DNA of 64,000 nt from Dipteris shenzhenensis (lineage: Eukaryota; Polypodiophyta; Polypodiopsida; Gleicheniales): assembly GCA_047967505.1 (NCBI GenBank), contig CM106540.1. One strand, given 5' to 3'. Shown here in pieces: positions 44,669 through 57,100 of the stretch. The position numbers and the translations under genes were made by a program. Each line of letters begins with the position of its first letter. Position 1 is the first letter of the stretch. A model generated the notes under the pieces. It had not been told where the DNA came from, made no database searches, and saw only the letters and a list, made by a program, of their open reading frames with translations.

Positions 44669-44801
44669 GTTTATAGCGACGCTCCTTTTCCGACGATTTT
44701 AACGACTTTTATAGCGACCTTTGTGCCCGTGAAAAAAAAAAATTTTAATGTAAAAAGCGTCGGTATTTCCGTCGGAAAATGGCCTATGCCTTGTAGTGAA
44801 A

Positions 44802-44827
44802 CAAGAGAATACTCACAGCACTCTTGA

Positions 44828-44913
<86 letters not shown>

Positions 44914-44959
44914 CTTATTCCAAACTTGTACATACATTAATGAAGATCAAAGTCAACCA
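44802..44959 (-). repeat. LTR-like direct repeat, right copy, second piece
   Basis: Continues 33471-33717 beyond the CACTA element. It includes a long (GA)n run (44829-44912), expanded compared with the left copy. The last 20 bases match the - strand start TGGTTGACTTTGATC. Confidence 0.7.
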
Positions 44960-45045
44960 TTTGGCCTTTTATACATTCCAAACTTGTACATACATTAATG
45001 GAGATCAAAGTCAACCATTTGGCCTTTTATACATTCCACCTTTTG
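44921..45045. repeat. ~60-bp tandem duplication at the repeat edge
   Basis: AACTTGTACATACATTAATG ... GTCAACCATTTGGCC occurs twice in tandem, spanning the outer end of the LTR-like repeat and its flank. Confidence 0.8.
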
Positions 45046-45058
45046 AAGGGAGGGCCAA

Positions 45059-45120
<62 letters not shown>

Positions 45121-46249
45121 ACAATGCACTTTGGACCATATGTCTCCAAGGTGGATTTCCTATTGTCTTCCTCTCATCCTCTCTTTCTCCTCCATGCTAT
45201 CTTGCAAAATGTTTGGTGCTTGCATAGACTGTTAACTGTGGTGGTGGTTAACAGTTGGCTTACCTTTTTTCATAGAGCTTTACTTAATGTTTTCTTATAG
45301 GTAGCTAGTACTATGGGGGAGTTTGATAATACATCCTTAGGGAATATTTCCCTTGGAAATGGTTTACCTTTTAGGCACTAGATTGTGTAATTTAAGTAAC
45401 ACAGGTTTATAATGTTCTCTATCAGGATAAACCTCTCCCTATTTCATTTGAAGGCACGAAATTTTCAAAGTTTGGAAGGTTTATTGGAGGGAACAACCCT
45501 ATTGAATTTGGATGCCTCCTACACATTCAAAAGGTATTTGGATTTAGATGACTCCTACACCTTCAAAATCAAACTTTTTCTTCATAAAGTAGTTTTCTAG
45601 TTTCTCTCGGTCCATGGAAGATTGTCTAAGTTGATGGGCATTAATATGTTAAATACGCTAATGCCCCACCCTCCTGGAAACCACTAGTGGTCCAAGGTGC
45701 TCAAGTTGTAAGGCCCCCATATGAGGAGAAGCCATGTGTGAGCCTAAGACATTGGATGGATCCTGACTTGCATGTCAGATGAGGTCTATCAATGAGACCG
45801 TTGATGGTAGAAAGGTAATCTGTGTGAGCCTAGCCTATGGGCTAGGCAGGGTAGGTAAGTTGGTAGCACAATGAGGCACAATGTCTTGATTGTGTGGGAG
45901 CCCCTTACTCTTGCTAGGGCTTGGGGGCCAGCTGGCCCCTAGCTGGGGGGTCCCAGGGGGGCTAGCAGCCCCCCTGGTGGGGGTTCAAGGGCGAGAGTCC
46001 TTGAGGCAATGGTATAGGGAATATTGCTTGAATATTCCATGGACAACGAGTCGGTTCCATCGACTAGGTTGACTGGTGCCAAAGCCTAACATAAACGTAC
46101 CGATGCCAAGGCCCATCCTAGTGAGGCCAATAAACCCGAGCCCACCACGTGTGTTGCGGATCTAGGTCCTATGAGGTCACAATTCCTATTTGGTCAACAA
46201 AATTCTATAATCCACCCCAAGGACCACCCAGCTATGGCACCGTGCCAAC
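45046..46249. other. Noncoding stretch with (CT)n
   Basis: A (CT)n tract at 45065-45114. The rest has no recognisable gene. From about 45900 it may be degraded leader of the + strand Gypsy gag relic. Confidence 0.4.
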
Positions 46250-46570
46250 CCCTCAAGCACCTCCACCTGCACCACAAATAGTACTCACATTGATGAGGCA
46301 ATGAGGATCCTAGTGCAAGCACTAGGAACAGGGGCCATGCCATAAATGGTTGTGGAAAGAGACACTAATTCTTCACGAAGTCATCCGATTACTATCTCTA
46401 AGCTCATCACCAAGATTTTAGAAGGAGAGCTCGTCTCCCACATTGAAAGGTTTAAGCAGATCTACGAGATCTTTGGAGATATCAATGACTTGGATAAAGT
46501 GAATGCATTCAAGTTGAGCCTTGATAGTAAGGCTAAAGGGCCTGATAGTAAGGCTAAAGGGCCTTTGAGT
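46250..46570 (+). pseudogene. Gypsy gag fragment, same family as 31745-32100
   Basis: Reads DEAMRILVQALGTGAM across stops, then HPITISKLITKILEGELVSH, then IERFKQIYEIFGDINDLDK and VNAFKLSLDSKAKGP, matching the - strand gag block by block. A 21-bp in-frame duplication (DSKAKGP twice, 46523-46564) follows, and similarity stops there. No pol follows. Confidence 0.75.
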
Positions 46571-47588
46571 AGAGGAAAAGATCAACAGGGAAACATTAAG
46601 GAAATTCTTTCTATTCTCAGTTCCTTTTATTCATCTTTATTAGTTGAACAAGTTGTATATGTTGGAAGTAATATAATCCACCCTCTTTTTTTTGAATATA
46701 AATAGATTAGGCTCATTGGAAATCAATTTATTCCCTTAGATCAGGATTTGGGCTCGTTTGGTATCGATAACAAATCAATCGACATTATGGTTAATGAGAA
46801 TGGAAACTTAGTGAGTGTCACATAGCTCAGAGAAAAATGTACATTCACATAATTGTGCCACAACCTTCATATGGAGACTAAAGGAAGTGCCTCAACAAGA
46901 TTTGCATTTGTGCTCAATAACAAGAAGGTAATCTTTTGTGAGTTGATTTAGCTTAATATATATTTTTTATTAATTAAGCCTAGTTTTTTTAAAGCAACTC
47001 TCTTGTTAATAGGTTTTTCAAAGGAGAGAGAGCAATATCCAATGCAAACTCTAGAGAGATCCATAACAAGATTATTGAGACAAATCAAAATTGATAATTA
47101 TAGGTACTCATAGCTATTTGTTTTTAACAATTAAAAAGATAGGGAAGTACTATGTTTCTAACCTATTCTGAAAGGTAAATAGGATGTTGTCTCTTTGTCC
47201 TAATAACCTAGTACTTTTCAGGTAGCCCTTTTATCTGACAATTGATTCAATGTGGGTCTTGAGATAGAGGTTATTTTGTGAGCATTTACTAAATAGACAC
47301 TATCACGACTTGGATGCAACTTGATAGCCAAGCATAGTAGACTTGTCATTCTTTGTAAACTCTAATGAAGAGAAAGAATATAAGAGATCCTATGGGCACA
47401 TGTACAATGACTTTGTTATTATATAGATTACTTGTAGCTTCACCCTCTGGGTGTAATCTCAGCATTGTACATGCTTTTGAAATATATATCTATATTCATG
47501 AGTCAACTCTCTCTCTCTCTCTCTCTCTCTCTTAAATGAAGGACCATTTCAATGGAATTTTTTATACACGTGTTAGTGTCAAAAGAAG
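46571..47588. other. No recognisable gene
   Basis: AT-rich, with a (CT)n tract at 47507-47532. No motif seen. Confidence 0.4.
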
Positions 47589-48112
47589 TTAACATATATT
47601 ACAATCCAAAATCATTTTTGAATTTGTGTAAAATTTGAAATCATATTTATCATGGGCCTCAGTCTTACAATCATATTTATCCTGGGCCTCAGTCTCACGA
47701 TCATATTTATCCTGGGCTTCATTCTTACGATCATCTTTAAAAGGTTTTTGAGATGCAATGTTCTCACCCTGTTGATCAGTATTTAGAGGTGGAAGCTGAG
47801 GATCTTCACATGCAGGATCTAGTGTAGGGTTCTTAGGTGGGGCATGAGGGTCCTCAATTGGGGATTGAGAGGCCTCACTTGGTGCAATAATGTCCTTAGG
47901 CTGTGGATGGGGGTCCTCGGTTTGTGGAGGGCCCTTAGGTGGGGGATAAGTATCCTAGGTTTGGGGTTGAGGGTCCACCACCTGTACATGAAGCTGATCA
48001 ACTGCTCTACCACCGTGATGTCTCCCATCATCTTTGAGCTCTCTTCCTCTTTTACTCTCTTTGAGCTTTTTGCCTTGGTACTCTTCACTTTCGGTTGAGA
48101 GGATGCGTATCA
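47589..48112 (-). pseudogene. Unknown protein relic with Pro-rich and decapeptide repeats
   Basis: Not recognised. The longest open stretch (47954-47589) has Pro-rich units (TEDPHPQPKD, IEDPHAPPKN, CEDPQLPPLN) and then three tandem copies of a 30-bp unit encoding EAQDKYDRET / EAQDKYDCKT / EAHDKYDFKF, and ends at a TAA. A stop at 47955-47957 and a frame change separate it from an upstream charged stretch (STKAKSSKRVKEEESSKMM). No ATG precedes the open part. It directly abuts the Copia array, so it may be the interrupted host sequence. Confidence 0.45.
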
Positions 48113-48218
48113 AAGTAGCTCCAAGATCGTCTTAGCTCTAAAGCTATATACAAAACGTGTATCATAACTTTCGTCAGTCATATGCGCAAATAGAAAAAAA
48201 AGTTCAAAACTTGTGTAT

Positions 48219-48223
48219 CTTCT
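48219..48223. other. Left target-site duplication of the Copia array (CTTCT)
   Basis: CTTCT immediately left of the first LTR; identical to 58906-58910 right of the third LTR. Confidence 0.85.
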
Positions 48224-48939
48224 TGTAAGTAAACAACACGTCTGTGCTTAACAGATAACAGGGTCTCGTATGCAAGAGAGAAAAGAAGATAGTATGGAGA
48301 ATAAAAAATTCAATTACTATAAAACTGATACAATAGATGGCACTACCTCCTAGCCGTGCGCTCCTATGTGAGAAGGTTCGATGGCATGCTAGAAACAGTA
48401 GAGAACGGAGGCTGGATGCTAAATCAGGGTTGCTATAGCCAGTGATGAAAATGGGCTTCACGGACTTGCTCTTATATAGCCACCAGCTATAGTCGGTTAG
48501 ACCCAATTGGGAGACCGACCCAGTTAGCCCAAAATGGCTTCGGTCTTGAAATAGGCCACTGACCACACGTTAGAACGGTGGCGCATAATAGAGCAACTAA
48601 CCTACGGTTTGTTCGGCCCAGAGCCATCCGAGATCATCTAGGGCTCCAAACGGGCCCCACAGCCCGAGAGTTGGTTGCCTCGAGAAATGATCCATCTACC
48701 CTTAGCACAGTCAGCCATGCCTTCCCGCACTTGCATGTAGCCTAGTTGGCAGTGTGCCAACTCTATCTGAAGCCATCCAGGCATCAGGCCACACATGGCC
48801 CACATGTGGTGTCCAAAAACCAGGACCTACTGGATAACAGAGCTACTTAAATGCCTTCTTCTCATATGGGGGGCTTATAAGTAGAGTTAGCTGGTTCCCA
48901 CGTTGTTACATGAGAGTGGTGGAGCATTGATATCTAACA
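48224..48939 (-). repeat. Copia family-1 LTR, first copy (716 bp)
   Basis: On the - strand starts TGTTAGATATCAATGCTCCA and ends CTTACA, with TATATAA on the - strand at 48472-48478. It is the 3' LTR of copy A; a polypurine tract (ATTGAGGGGGGG, - strand) adjoins it at 48940-48951. Confidence 0.95.
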
Positions 48940-49824
48940 CCCCCCCTCAATGTCCACCCGCAAGTGAACTTACTTTTTAGGCCCGATGCCAAGTTGATGA
49001 AGATGCCTCTCAAGCAAGTCTCTTCCAAGAGCCTTTGTGAAGATGTTCATAGCATTCTCTGTAGTCAGACAGTATACCAAGCCGACCTCTCCATCCATGA
49101 TGAGCTCGCGTACAAAGTGATATTGAATCTCAATGTGTTTTGTGCGAGCATGGAACATAGGGTTCTTTGCAATTGCCATGCAACTCTGATTGTCACATGA
49201 TAACTGTGTAGGGTTGTTCTGCACTGCACCCATGTCCCCTAAAATCCTCCTCAACCACACTGCCTCATAAGAGGAAAAACATGCTGATTTGTACTCAAGC
49301 CTCGGTAGAAGAAAGAGCAATTGTGGGTTGCTTCTTGCTGACCCATGACACAGCTCTAGATCCAAGTGAGAAATGGTAACCTGTCACTGATCTCCTACTG
49401 TCCACATCTCTTGCCCAATCTGAGTCACAGAATCTGGTCAAGGTGTCGCCCTTGGTATAGGTGATGCCATAATCAAGTGTGCCTTTGATGTATTTCAACA
49501 CCCACATCCCTGCCCTCCAATGGTTCTACCGGGGCTTATTGGAAAACCTACTTAGTACACTAGTCGCAAAACTGATGTCTGGCCGTGTGTTGCACAAGTA
49601 AATCAAGCTGCCCACAAGCCTTCTCTGTACTTCGCTTCATCCACCAGTGGTGATGAATCCTCGTTTGAGAGCTTCATATCAACCTCCATAGGAGTGCCAA
49701 CTGTCTTGCACTCAGGCATGCCAAATGGCTTCAATATCTCTACAGCATACTTTAGCTATGAAATGAAGATCTGTTTTGGCTCTTGCCAAACTTCAATCCC
49801 CAAACAGAAATACATCAGTTTGAA

Positions 49825-50290
49825 GGGAAGGAGGTAACATGGGGGGTACTAGTTATCGAGTTGGCCTTCTCATGATGGCCACGTGGTGGAAGGCAACGGC
49901 TTTGTCAAGTTCCCCATCGAAGCGACAAGGAGACTCGTTGTCATGCTGTGAAGGTGGAGTCAAGTTATCGAGAGAAGCTCGTGCCTTTTTCATGGTAATG
50001 GCCACTGTATCATGTGGGGAGTGTCATGCCTTTGTGTCAAATGGTTGGGGGGTGGTAACCTTGTAGCATTAGGAGCTATCACTTTGTGCAGTTTGTCAAT
50101 CAGTTAAGAGGGGGGTCTTCATGTCACACTAACTACCGCCAGTTTGTCAAGTTTGGGAGAGTGGGGTTGGTGCATGAGTGTTGGTCCATTCCACAAAGAG
50201 GCACTAGCAATGCTCGACTGGGCTACGTGGCGTGTCGACTAGTAGGCAATGTCTTGTTGAGTCAGGACAAGGGGACTTGTCAAGTTGGCA
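49825..50290. other. Foreign ~460-bp segment in copy A
   Basis: Copy B has about 90 bp between the strings TTCAATCCCCAAACA and GACAAGRTCGTCCACATAAA; copy A has about 490 bp with no similarity to copy B. The extra DNA repeats short words (GTCAAGTT, GTTATCGAG, TTTGTCAA). It looks like an LTR-type or other element fragment plus a deletion. No target duplication noted. Confidence 0.6.
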
Positions 50291-53200
50291 GCATGCGATG
50301 ACAAGATCGTCCACATAAAGGACCACGATCATACACCTGCCTCCTTCTCTATAGATATACAAATTTGCATTAGATGGGCTCCTCTTGATCCCGGTTTACA
50401 GAAAATAGGCATCAATCCGTTGGTACCATGCTCGTGGGGCCTGTTTCAGCTCATAAAGTTGCATCTTTAGTTTACAGACTTTATCTTCTGAATCGGGGAT
50501 CACAAAACATGGTGGTTGTTCCACATATACCTCCTCCTTGAGATCTACATTCAAAAAGACGGATTTTACATCCATCTGAAACACGGGCCAACCATCCTGT
50601 GCTGCTAAAGCCAAAACACTGCAAATTGTGCTTAGTCGAGCTGTGGGAGAAAAAGTGCTTGATAATCAAAGCCATGTACTTGTGCGAATCCTTTTGCCAC
50701 GAGCCGAGCCTTGTACTTATCCAACGTGCCGTCGGACTTGTACTTGGTCTTGTACACCCACTTGGTGCCGATTACCTTGCGTTTTGGTGGTCGATCCATA
50801 AGGTCCCAAGTGTTGTTCTTCATTATGGATCCATACTCCGACTGCATAGCCTCCATCCACCTATCATCACCTTGTGCTTCTTCAAGACACTTGGGTTCTT
50901 CAGCATGGATCACCTCTGTCATCAAAGCGTAGTTGACCAAGTGTTCCTGCGCCCTTCTTTGCACCTCTAATCTCTTGGACCAGTGGTGTTCGGATGGTTA
51001 CTCTTTAATGGCTAAAGGTTCTCTGCCATCCAAAAGCTACTTTACCCACTTCGAGAATGGCCGTTGCCATTGTGGTTCTGTAGGCTCTTCTTCCTCTTCT
51101 TTATCTTGAATCCTTCCAGGCACCATTGGGGGAGTTCGGTCTGCTGTTGGTGGTTGTACTGGATGGATATCTTGGTCATGGTTGTCTGGGAAGGAAGCAT
51201 CCTCCTCCAATTAATGTGGCTGTTCTGAGAAGATCACATCGCGACTTACTATTACCTTCTTGGTAACATCATTATAGAGACAGTAACCCTTCACCTCTTC
51301 ACTGTAGCCCAAGAAAATACAATTTTGACTCTTCCGTTCCCATTTGATCCTGTTAACATCAGGGACATGCACAAAATAGTCAAATCCAAAAACTCTGAAA
51401 TGTGCAGCTAAAGGTTTCTTACCAGAAAAGGCCTGCAGTGGAGTCATCCCATTCATAGCCTTCGTGTAGCTACGATTCAGAATGTAAACTGCCGTGTTAC
51501 ATTCTTCAAACCAAAAAGTCTTTAGCAAATCTTTCCCTTTCATCATACTCTTGCCATTTCGTAGATGATGCGCATCTTGCACTTTGCTACTCCATTTTGC
51601 TATGATGTATGTGGCGGGGGTTTTTGCCTCTTGATCCTGTGACTTTTGTAGTAACTTTTGAATTCACTTGATGTGAACTCACCACCTCTATCTGATCTCA
51701 ACTTCTTCACCTTCCTCCCCATTTCTTTCTGGACCATTACATGCCATTCTTTGAACTTACTAAAAGCCTCATCTTTAGTCTTCAGGAAGTATATCCATAT
51801 CCTTCTACTGTAGTCGTCGATCAGCGTCATGAAGTAGTAGGAACCACCCAAAGCTTCCGTCTCCATCTTTTCGCAGAGGTCCGTGTGAATGAGCTCTAGA
51901 GGAGCCTTTGCCCTGCTACCCTCTTTAGGAAAGGGTTGTCGATGATGCTTGCCCATCATGCAAGCTTCACATACATCGGGCAAATTTGTAATTTCTGGTA
52001 GGTCTGCAATCATTCCACTTTTATGCTTCTCTTTAAAGAACTAAGGTCTAGATGACCAAACCTCTCATGCCACAGCTTTGTGTTGCTCACATCGGCTCGA
52101 GCACGAAAAGCTGAGAGTTCGTAGATGTTGTTACACTGTGTACCTTTACCAACGACCTTCCCTTTGAGGATCCAAAATCTGTGCGCCATTCTTATTGAAG
52201 TGAACTTTGAGGTCCCGATCCGTGATTGCAGAAATAGACAACAAGTTCCTCTTGATATCTGACACATAAAGAACATCGGACAACTACTTTACAACTCCAT
52301 CTGACTTGAGAGCAATCGTACCATTTCCTTTTGCTGGATATTTTGCATCATTGCCGATTGCTACTAGGATGTCATTCCCTACCAGATGTAGAGAAGTATA
52401 CCAATCCTTCCTACTGGTCATGTGGCATGATGCACCACTGTCAATAATCCAAGGCTCATCCGCAAGTACATGAACTGCGTCCGTGCAAATCTCCTCAATT
52501 GCTACAAATAGCTCTACTAGTACTGCATGCGTGCTGTTGCTGGACTCTTTCTTTACTCTGTTCTTCTCATATCTGCAATCTTCTTCTAGCATGCATTATG
52601 CTTGTGCCCTGCCTTGTTGCAATAGAAGCACTTGATCTTCTTCTTTCTCTTTTTATTATCATAAGAAGATGGGTTATCAGAGTCCTTATCCTTACCTTTC
52701 TTTGGTCCAACCGAGAAAGCCCAATCTTCTCTAGTCCTCATCTTTTGATGCATCTCCTCCTCCAGAAGCATTGCACTGAAATCTAAAAGTTGAGGGGCGG
52801 ATTTCTATTTTGCGTATTTAACATCGTAACAAGACCATCGTACTTGGGTGGAGAATCCGTATGCACCTTCATGCTAGATTCTCACTGATGATGGTGATGC
52901 CAATCGCAGTCATCTGATCGTGTAGATTCTTCACCCTAGTGATGAACTTCTCTGTCATTTCAGACTCAGATAGTTTCTCATTCACGAGTTGAGTCTCCAG
53001 ATTCTGAATCTGCGTCTGATTCACGATCTTGTACTGATTTTTCAAGACCGTCCATGCCTCCTCCACTGTGGTGACATGTTGAATTAATGCCATGACAGAA
53101 TCACTTACACTGCAGACAATAGAATACATGGCATCTGCATTTCTTCTTGTCCACGTGAGAATCTGATCCGTAGTTGGTACTATTTGTTGACCTGCATTAG

Positions 53201-53426
53201 TTGGATTCGGTCTCGCAACCGGCTTCACGTCCACCCCAGTAGCAGTATCCCAAAGCTCGTATGCACTTAGGATGGTCTTCATCTTGAACTCCAGAGTGGA
53301 TAGTTAGTGATGTCTAACTTTTCGCTTTCGTCGAACGGTGGGATTCGCAGTCTTGCGGGCTAGGCCATCTCTCACAATCTACTCGCAAACAGAAACACAC
53401 TACCAAATCTTCTTGCTAGAGCCCAA

Positions 53427-53438
53427 GCTCTGATACCA
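53427..53438 (-). other. Primer-binding site of copy A
   Basis: On the - strand TGGTATCAGAGC, complementary to the 3' end of initiator methionine tRNA, directly after the middle LTR. Confidence 0.9.
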
Positions 53439-54175
53439 TGTAAGAAAACAATACAACATCTGTGCTCAATAGATAATAGGATCTCATATGCAAGAGAGAA
53501 AAGCAGATGGCATGGAGAATCAAAAACTTGATTACTGTAAAACTGATACAATAGATGGTGCTGCCTCCCAGCCGTGCACTCCTATGTGAGAAGCTTCGAT
53601 GGCATACTGGAAACAGTAGAGGTCGGAGGCTGAATGCTAAGGAATCAGGGTTGCTATAGCCAGTGATGAAAATGGGCCTCACGAGCTTGCTCTTATATAG
53701 CCACCAGTTGTAGTCAATTAGACCCAATTGGGAGACCGACCCAGTCGGCCCAAAATGGCCATGATTAGAGGTCGGTCGTGAAATAGGCCACTGACCACAT
53801 GTTAGAACCGTGGCGTAGAATAGAGCAACTAACCTAAGATCTCCGTTTGGCCTAGAGCCACTTCCAGGATCATCAGGGGCTCCAAATGGGCCCCGCAGCC
53901 CGAGAGTGGGCGGCCTCAAGAAATGCTCCATCTACCCTCAGTGTGGTCGGTCATGCCTTCCCGCACTTGCATGTAGCCTAGTTGGCAGTGTGCCAACTCT
54001 ATCTGAAGCCGTCTAGCCATCAGGCCACACATGGCCTCCATCTGGTTTCCAAAAACCAGGACCTACCGGATAACCAAGCTACTCAAATGCCTTCTCCTCA
54101 TATGGGGGGCTTACAAGTAGAGTTAGCTGGTTCCCACATAGTTACACGAGAGTGGTGGAGCATTGATATCTAACA
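53439..54175 (-). repeat. Copia family-1 LTR, middle shared copy (737 bp)
   Basis: Serves as 5' LTR of copy A and 3' LTR of copy B. TGTTAG start and CTTACA end, as in the other LTRs. Confidence 0.95.
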
Positions 54176-57100
54176 CCCCCCCTCAATGTCCACCCGCAAG
54201 TGAACTTACTTTTTCGGCCCGCCGATGCCAAGTTGATGAAGATGCCTCTCGAGCAAGTCTCTTCCAAGAGCCTTTGTGAAGATGTTCATAGCATTCTCTG
54301 TAGTCAGAACAGTACACCAAGTCGACCTCTCCATCCATGATGAGCTTGCATACAAAGTGATATTGAATCTCAATGTGTTTTGTGTGAGCATGGAGCATAG
54401 GGTTCTTTGCAATTGCCATGCAACTTTGATTGTCACATGATAACTGCATAGGCTTGTTCTGCACTGCATCCATGTCCCCTAAAATCCTCCTCAACCACAC
54501 TGCCTCACAAGAGGCAAAACATGCTGATTTGTACTCAAGCCTCGATAGAAGAAAGAGCAACTGTGGGTTGCTTCTTTGCTGACCCATGACATAGCTCCCG
54601 ATCCAAGTGAGAAACAGTAACCTGTCACTGATCTCCTGCTGTCCATGTCTCTTGCCCAATCCGAGTCAGAGAATCCGGTCAAGGTGTTGCCCTTGGTATA
54701 GGTGATGCCATAATCAAGTATGCCTTTGATGTATTTCAGCACCCACATCCCTACCCTCCAATGGTTCTCCTGGGGCTTATTGGAAAACCTGCTTAGTACA
54801 CCAGTCGCAAAACTGATGTTCGGCCATGTGTTGCACAAGTAAATCAAGCTGCCCACAAGCCTTCTGTACTTCGCTTCATCCACCAGTGGTGATGAATCCT
54901 TGTTTGAGAGCTTCACATTAACCTCCATAGGAGTGCCAACTGTCTTGCACTCAGCCATGCCAAATGCCTTCAGTATCTCTCCAGCTATGAAATGAAGATT
55001 TGTTTTGGCTCTTGCCAAACTTCAATCCCCAAACAAAAATGCATTACTCCGATGTCTGTCATTTCAAACTCTTCCTAGCGAATGCTTTGTCTGCAAGATC
55101 TTCTCTTCATGATTCCCTGTTATGACAAGGTCGTCCACATAAAGGACCACGATCATACACCTGACTCCTTCTCTGTAGATATACAAATTTGCATCAGATG
55201 GGCTCCTCTTGAACCCATTTTGCAGAAAGTAGGCATCAATCTGCTAGTACCATGCTCGTGGGGCCTATTTCAGCTCGTAAAGTGCCATCTTCAGTTTACA
55301 GACTTTACCTTCTGAACCGGGGATCACAAAACCTGGTGGTTCTTACACATATACCTCCTCCTTGAGATCTCCATTCAGAAAGACAGATTTTACATCCATC
55401 TGAAACACAGGCCAACTTTCCTGTGCTGCTAAAGCCAAAACACTATGAATTGTGGTTCGTCGAGCTATGGGAGCAGAAGTATCTTGATAATCAAAACCAT
55501 GTACCTGTGCGAATCCTTTTGCCATGAGCTGAGCCTTATACTTATCCAATGTGCCCTCGGACTTGTACTTGGTCTTGTACACCCACTTGGTACCGATTAC
55601 CTTGCGTTTTGGTGGTCGATCCATAAGGTCCCAAATGTTGTTCTTCATTATGGAGCCATACTTTGACTGCATAGCCTCCATCCACCTATCATCACCCTGT
55701 GCTTCTTCAAGACACTTGGGTTCTTCAGCATGGATCACCTCTGTCATCAAAGCGTAGTAGACCAAGTGTTCCTGCGCCCTTCTTTGCTCCTCTAATCTCT
55801 TGGACTGGCGGTGTTCGGATGGTTCCTCCTCAATGGCTAGTGGTTCTGTAGGCTCTTCTTCCTCTTCTATATCTTGAATCCTCCCAGGCACCATTGGGGG
55901 AGTTCGATCTGCTGTTGGTGGTTGTACTGGATGGATATCTTGGTCCTAGTTGTCTGGGAAGGAAGCATCCTCCTCCAATTGATGCAGCTATTCTGAGAAG
56001 ACGACATCGTGACTTACTATTACCTTCTTGGTAACAGGATTATAGAGACAGTAACCTTTCGCCTCTTCACTGTAGCCCAAGAAAATACAATTTTGACTCT
56101 TCGGTTCCCATTTGGTCCTATTAGCATCACAAAACAGTCACATCCAAAAACTCTAAAATGTGCAGCTGAAGGTTTCTTACCAAAAAAGGCCTCTAGTGGA
56201 GTCATCCCATTCATAGCCTTCATGTAGCTACGATTCAGAATGTAAGCTGCCGTGTTACATGCTTCAACCCAGAAAGCCTTTGGCAAATCTTTCCCTTTCA
56301 TCATACTCCTACCCATTTTGTAGATGATGCACATCTTGCGCTCTGCTACTCCATTTTGCTGTGATGTATGTGGTGGGGGTTTCTGCCTCTTGATCCCGTG
56401 ACTTTTGTAGTAACTTTTGAATTCACTTGATGTGAACTCACCACCTCTGTCTGATCTCAACTTCTTCACCTTCCTCCTTGTTTCTTTCTCGACCATTACA
56501 TGCCATTATTTGAACTTACTAAAAGCCTCATCTTTAGTCTTCAGGAAGTATGTCCATATCCTTCTACTGTAGTCGTCGATCAGCATCATGAAGTAGCAGG
56601 AACCACCCAAAGATTCCATCTCCATCTTTTCACAAAGGTCCGTGTGAATGAGCTCTAGAGGAGCCTTTGTCCTGCTAGCCTCTTTAGGAAAGGGTTGCGG
56701 ATGCTGCTTGCCCATCATGCAAGCTTCACATACATTGGGCAGATCTGTAATTTCTGGTAGGTCTACAATCATTCCACTTTTATGCTTCTCCTTTAAAGAA
56801 CTAAGGTTTAGATGACCAAACCTCTCATGCCATAGCTTAGTGTTGCTCACATCGGCTGAAGCACTAAAAGCTAAGAGTTCGTAGATGTTGTTGCGCTGTG
56901 TACCTTTACCAATGACCTTCCCTTGAAGATCCAAAATCTATGCACCATTGTTATCGAAGTGAACTTTGAGGTCCCAATCATGATCGCAGAAATGGACAAC
57001 AAGTTCCTCTTGATATCTGGCACATAAAGAACATCAGACAACTGTTTTACAACTCCATCTGACTTGAGAGCAATCGTACCTTTTCCTTTTGCTAGACATT

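Larger units (their letters stand above)
33718..44798. mobile_element. CACTA (En/Spm) transposon, 11,081 bp, with AAA target duplication
   Basis: The ends are CACTACTACA (33718) and TTGTAGTG (to 44798), a short CACTA-type TIR. AAA lies directly outside both (33715-33717, 44799-44801). The related repeat at 26737-27070 is uninterrupted at this point (AGGAAACAAGAG), so both boundaries are confirmed against an empty-site paralogue. Contents: TNP2-like transposase (-), central divergent promoter, a second gene (+), three clusters of an 18-bp palindrome, satellite DNA and a large palindrome. Two lesions make the transposase probably inactive, so movement would need help in trans. Confidence 0.95.
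48940..53438 (-). pseudogene. Copia copy A internal region (gag-PR-INT-RT-RH), broken
   Basis: - strand order: PBS TGGTATCAGAGC at 53438-53427; gag from 53340 (TILSAYELWDTATGVDVKPV); CCHC knuckle CFYCNKAGHKHNAC (52630-52589); protease DSGAS (about 52442-52428); GAG-pre-integrase (LWHERFGHLDLSSLK, about 52085); integrase catalytic Asp residues in HTDLC and RSDRGGEF (52013-51600); RT ([33 protein letters not shown] at 50317-50306); RNase H (DSDWARDVDSRRSVTGY to the end near 48970). This is the Pseudoviridae domain order. Multiple stops and frameshifts, for example TAG just after the gag start and breaks at 52586 and 51600, and a foreign segment at about 49825-50290 replaces part of RT. Not functional. 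Confidence 0.95.

Noticed and set aside
44796-45300. Arg-Glu and Ser-Leu repeat proteins on either strand
   Set aside because: Pure (GA)n and (CT)n microsatellite translation.
49839-50301. Two + strand open frames within copy A
   Set aside because: They lie in the inserted non-homologous segment and show no domain or codon pattern; probably chance frames.
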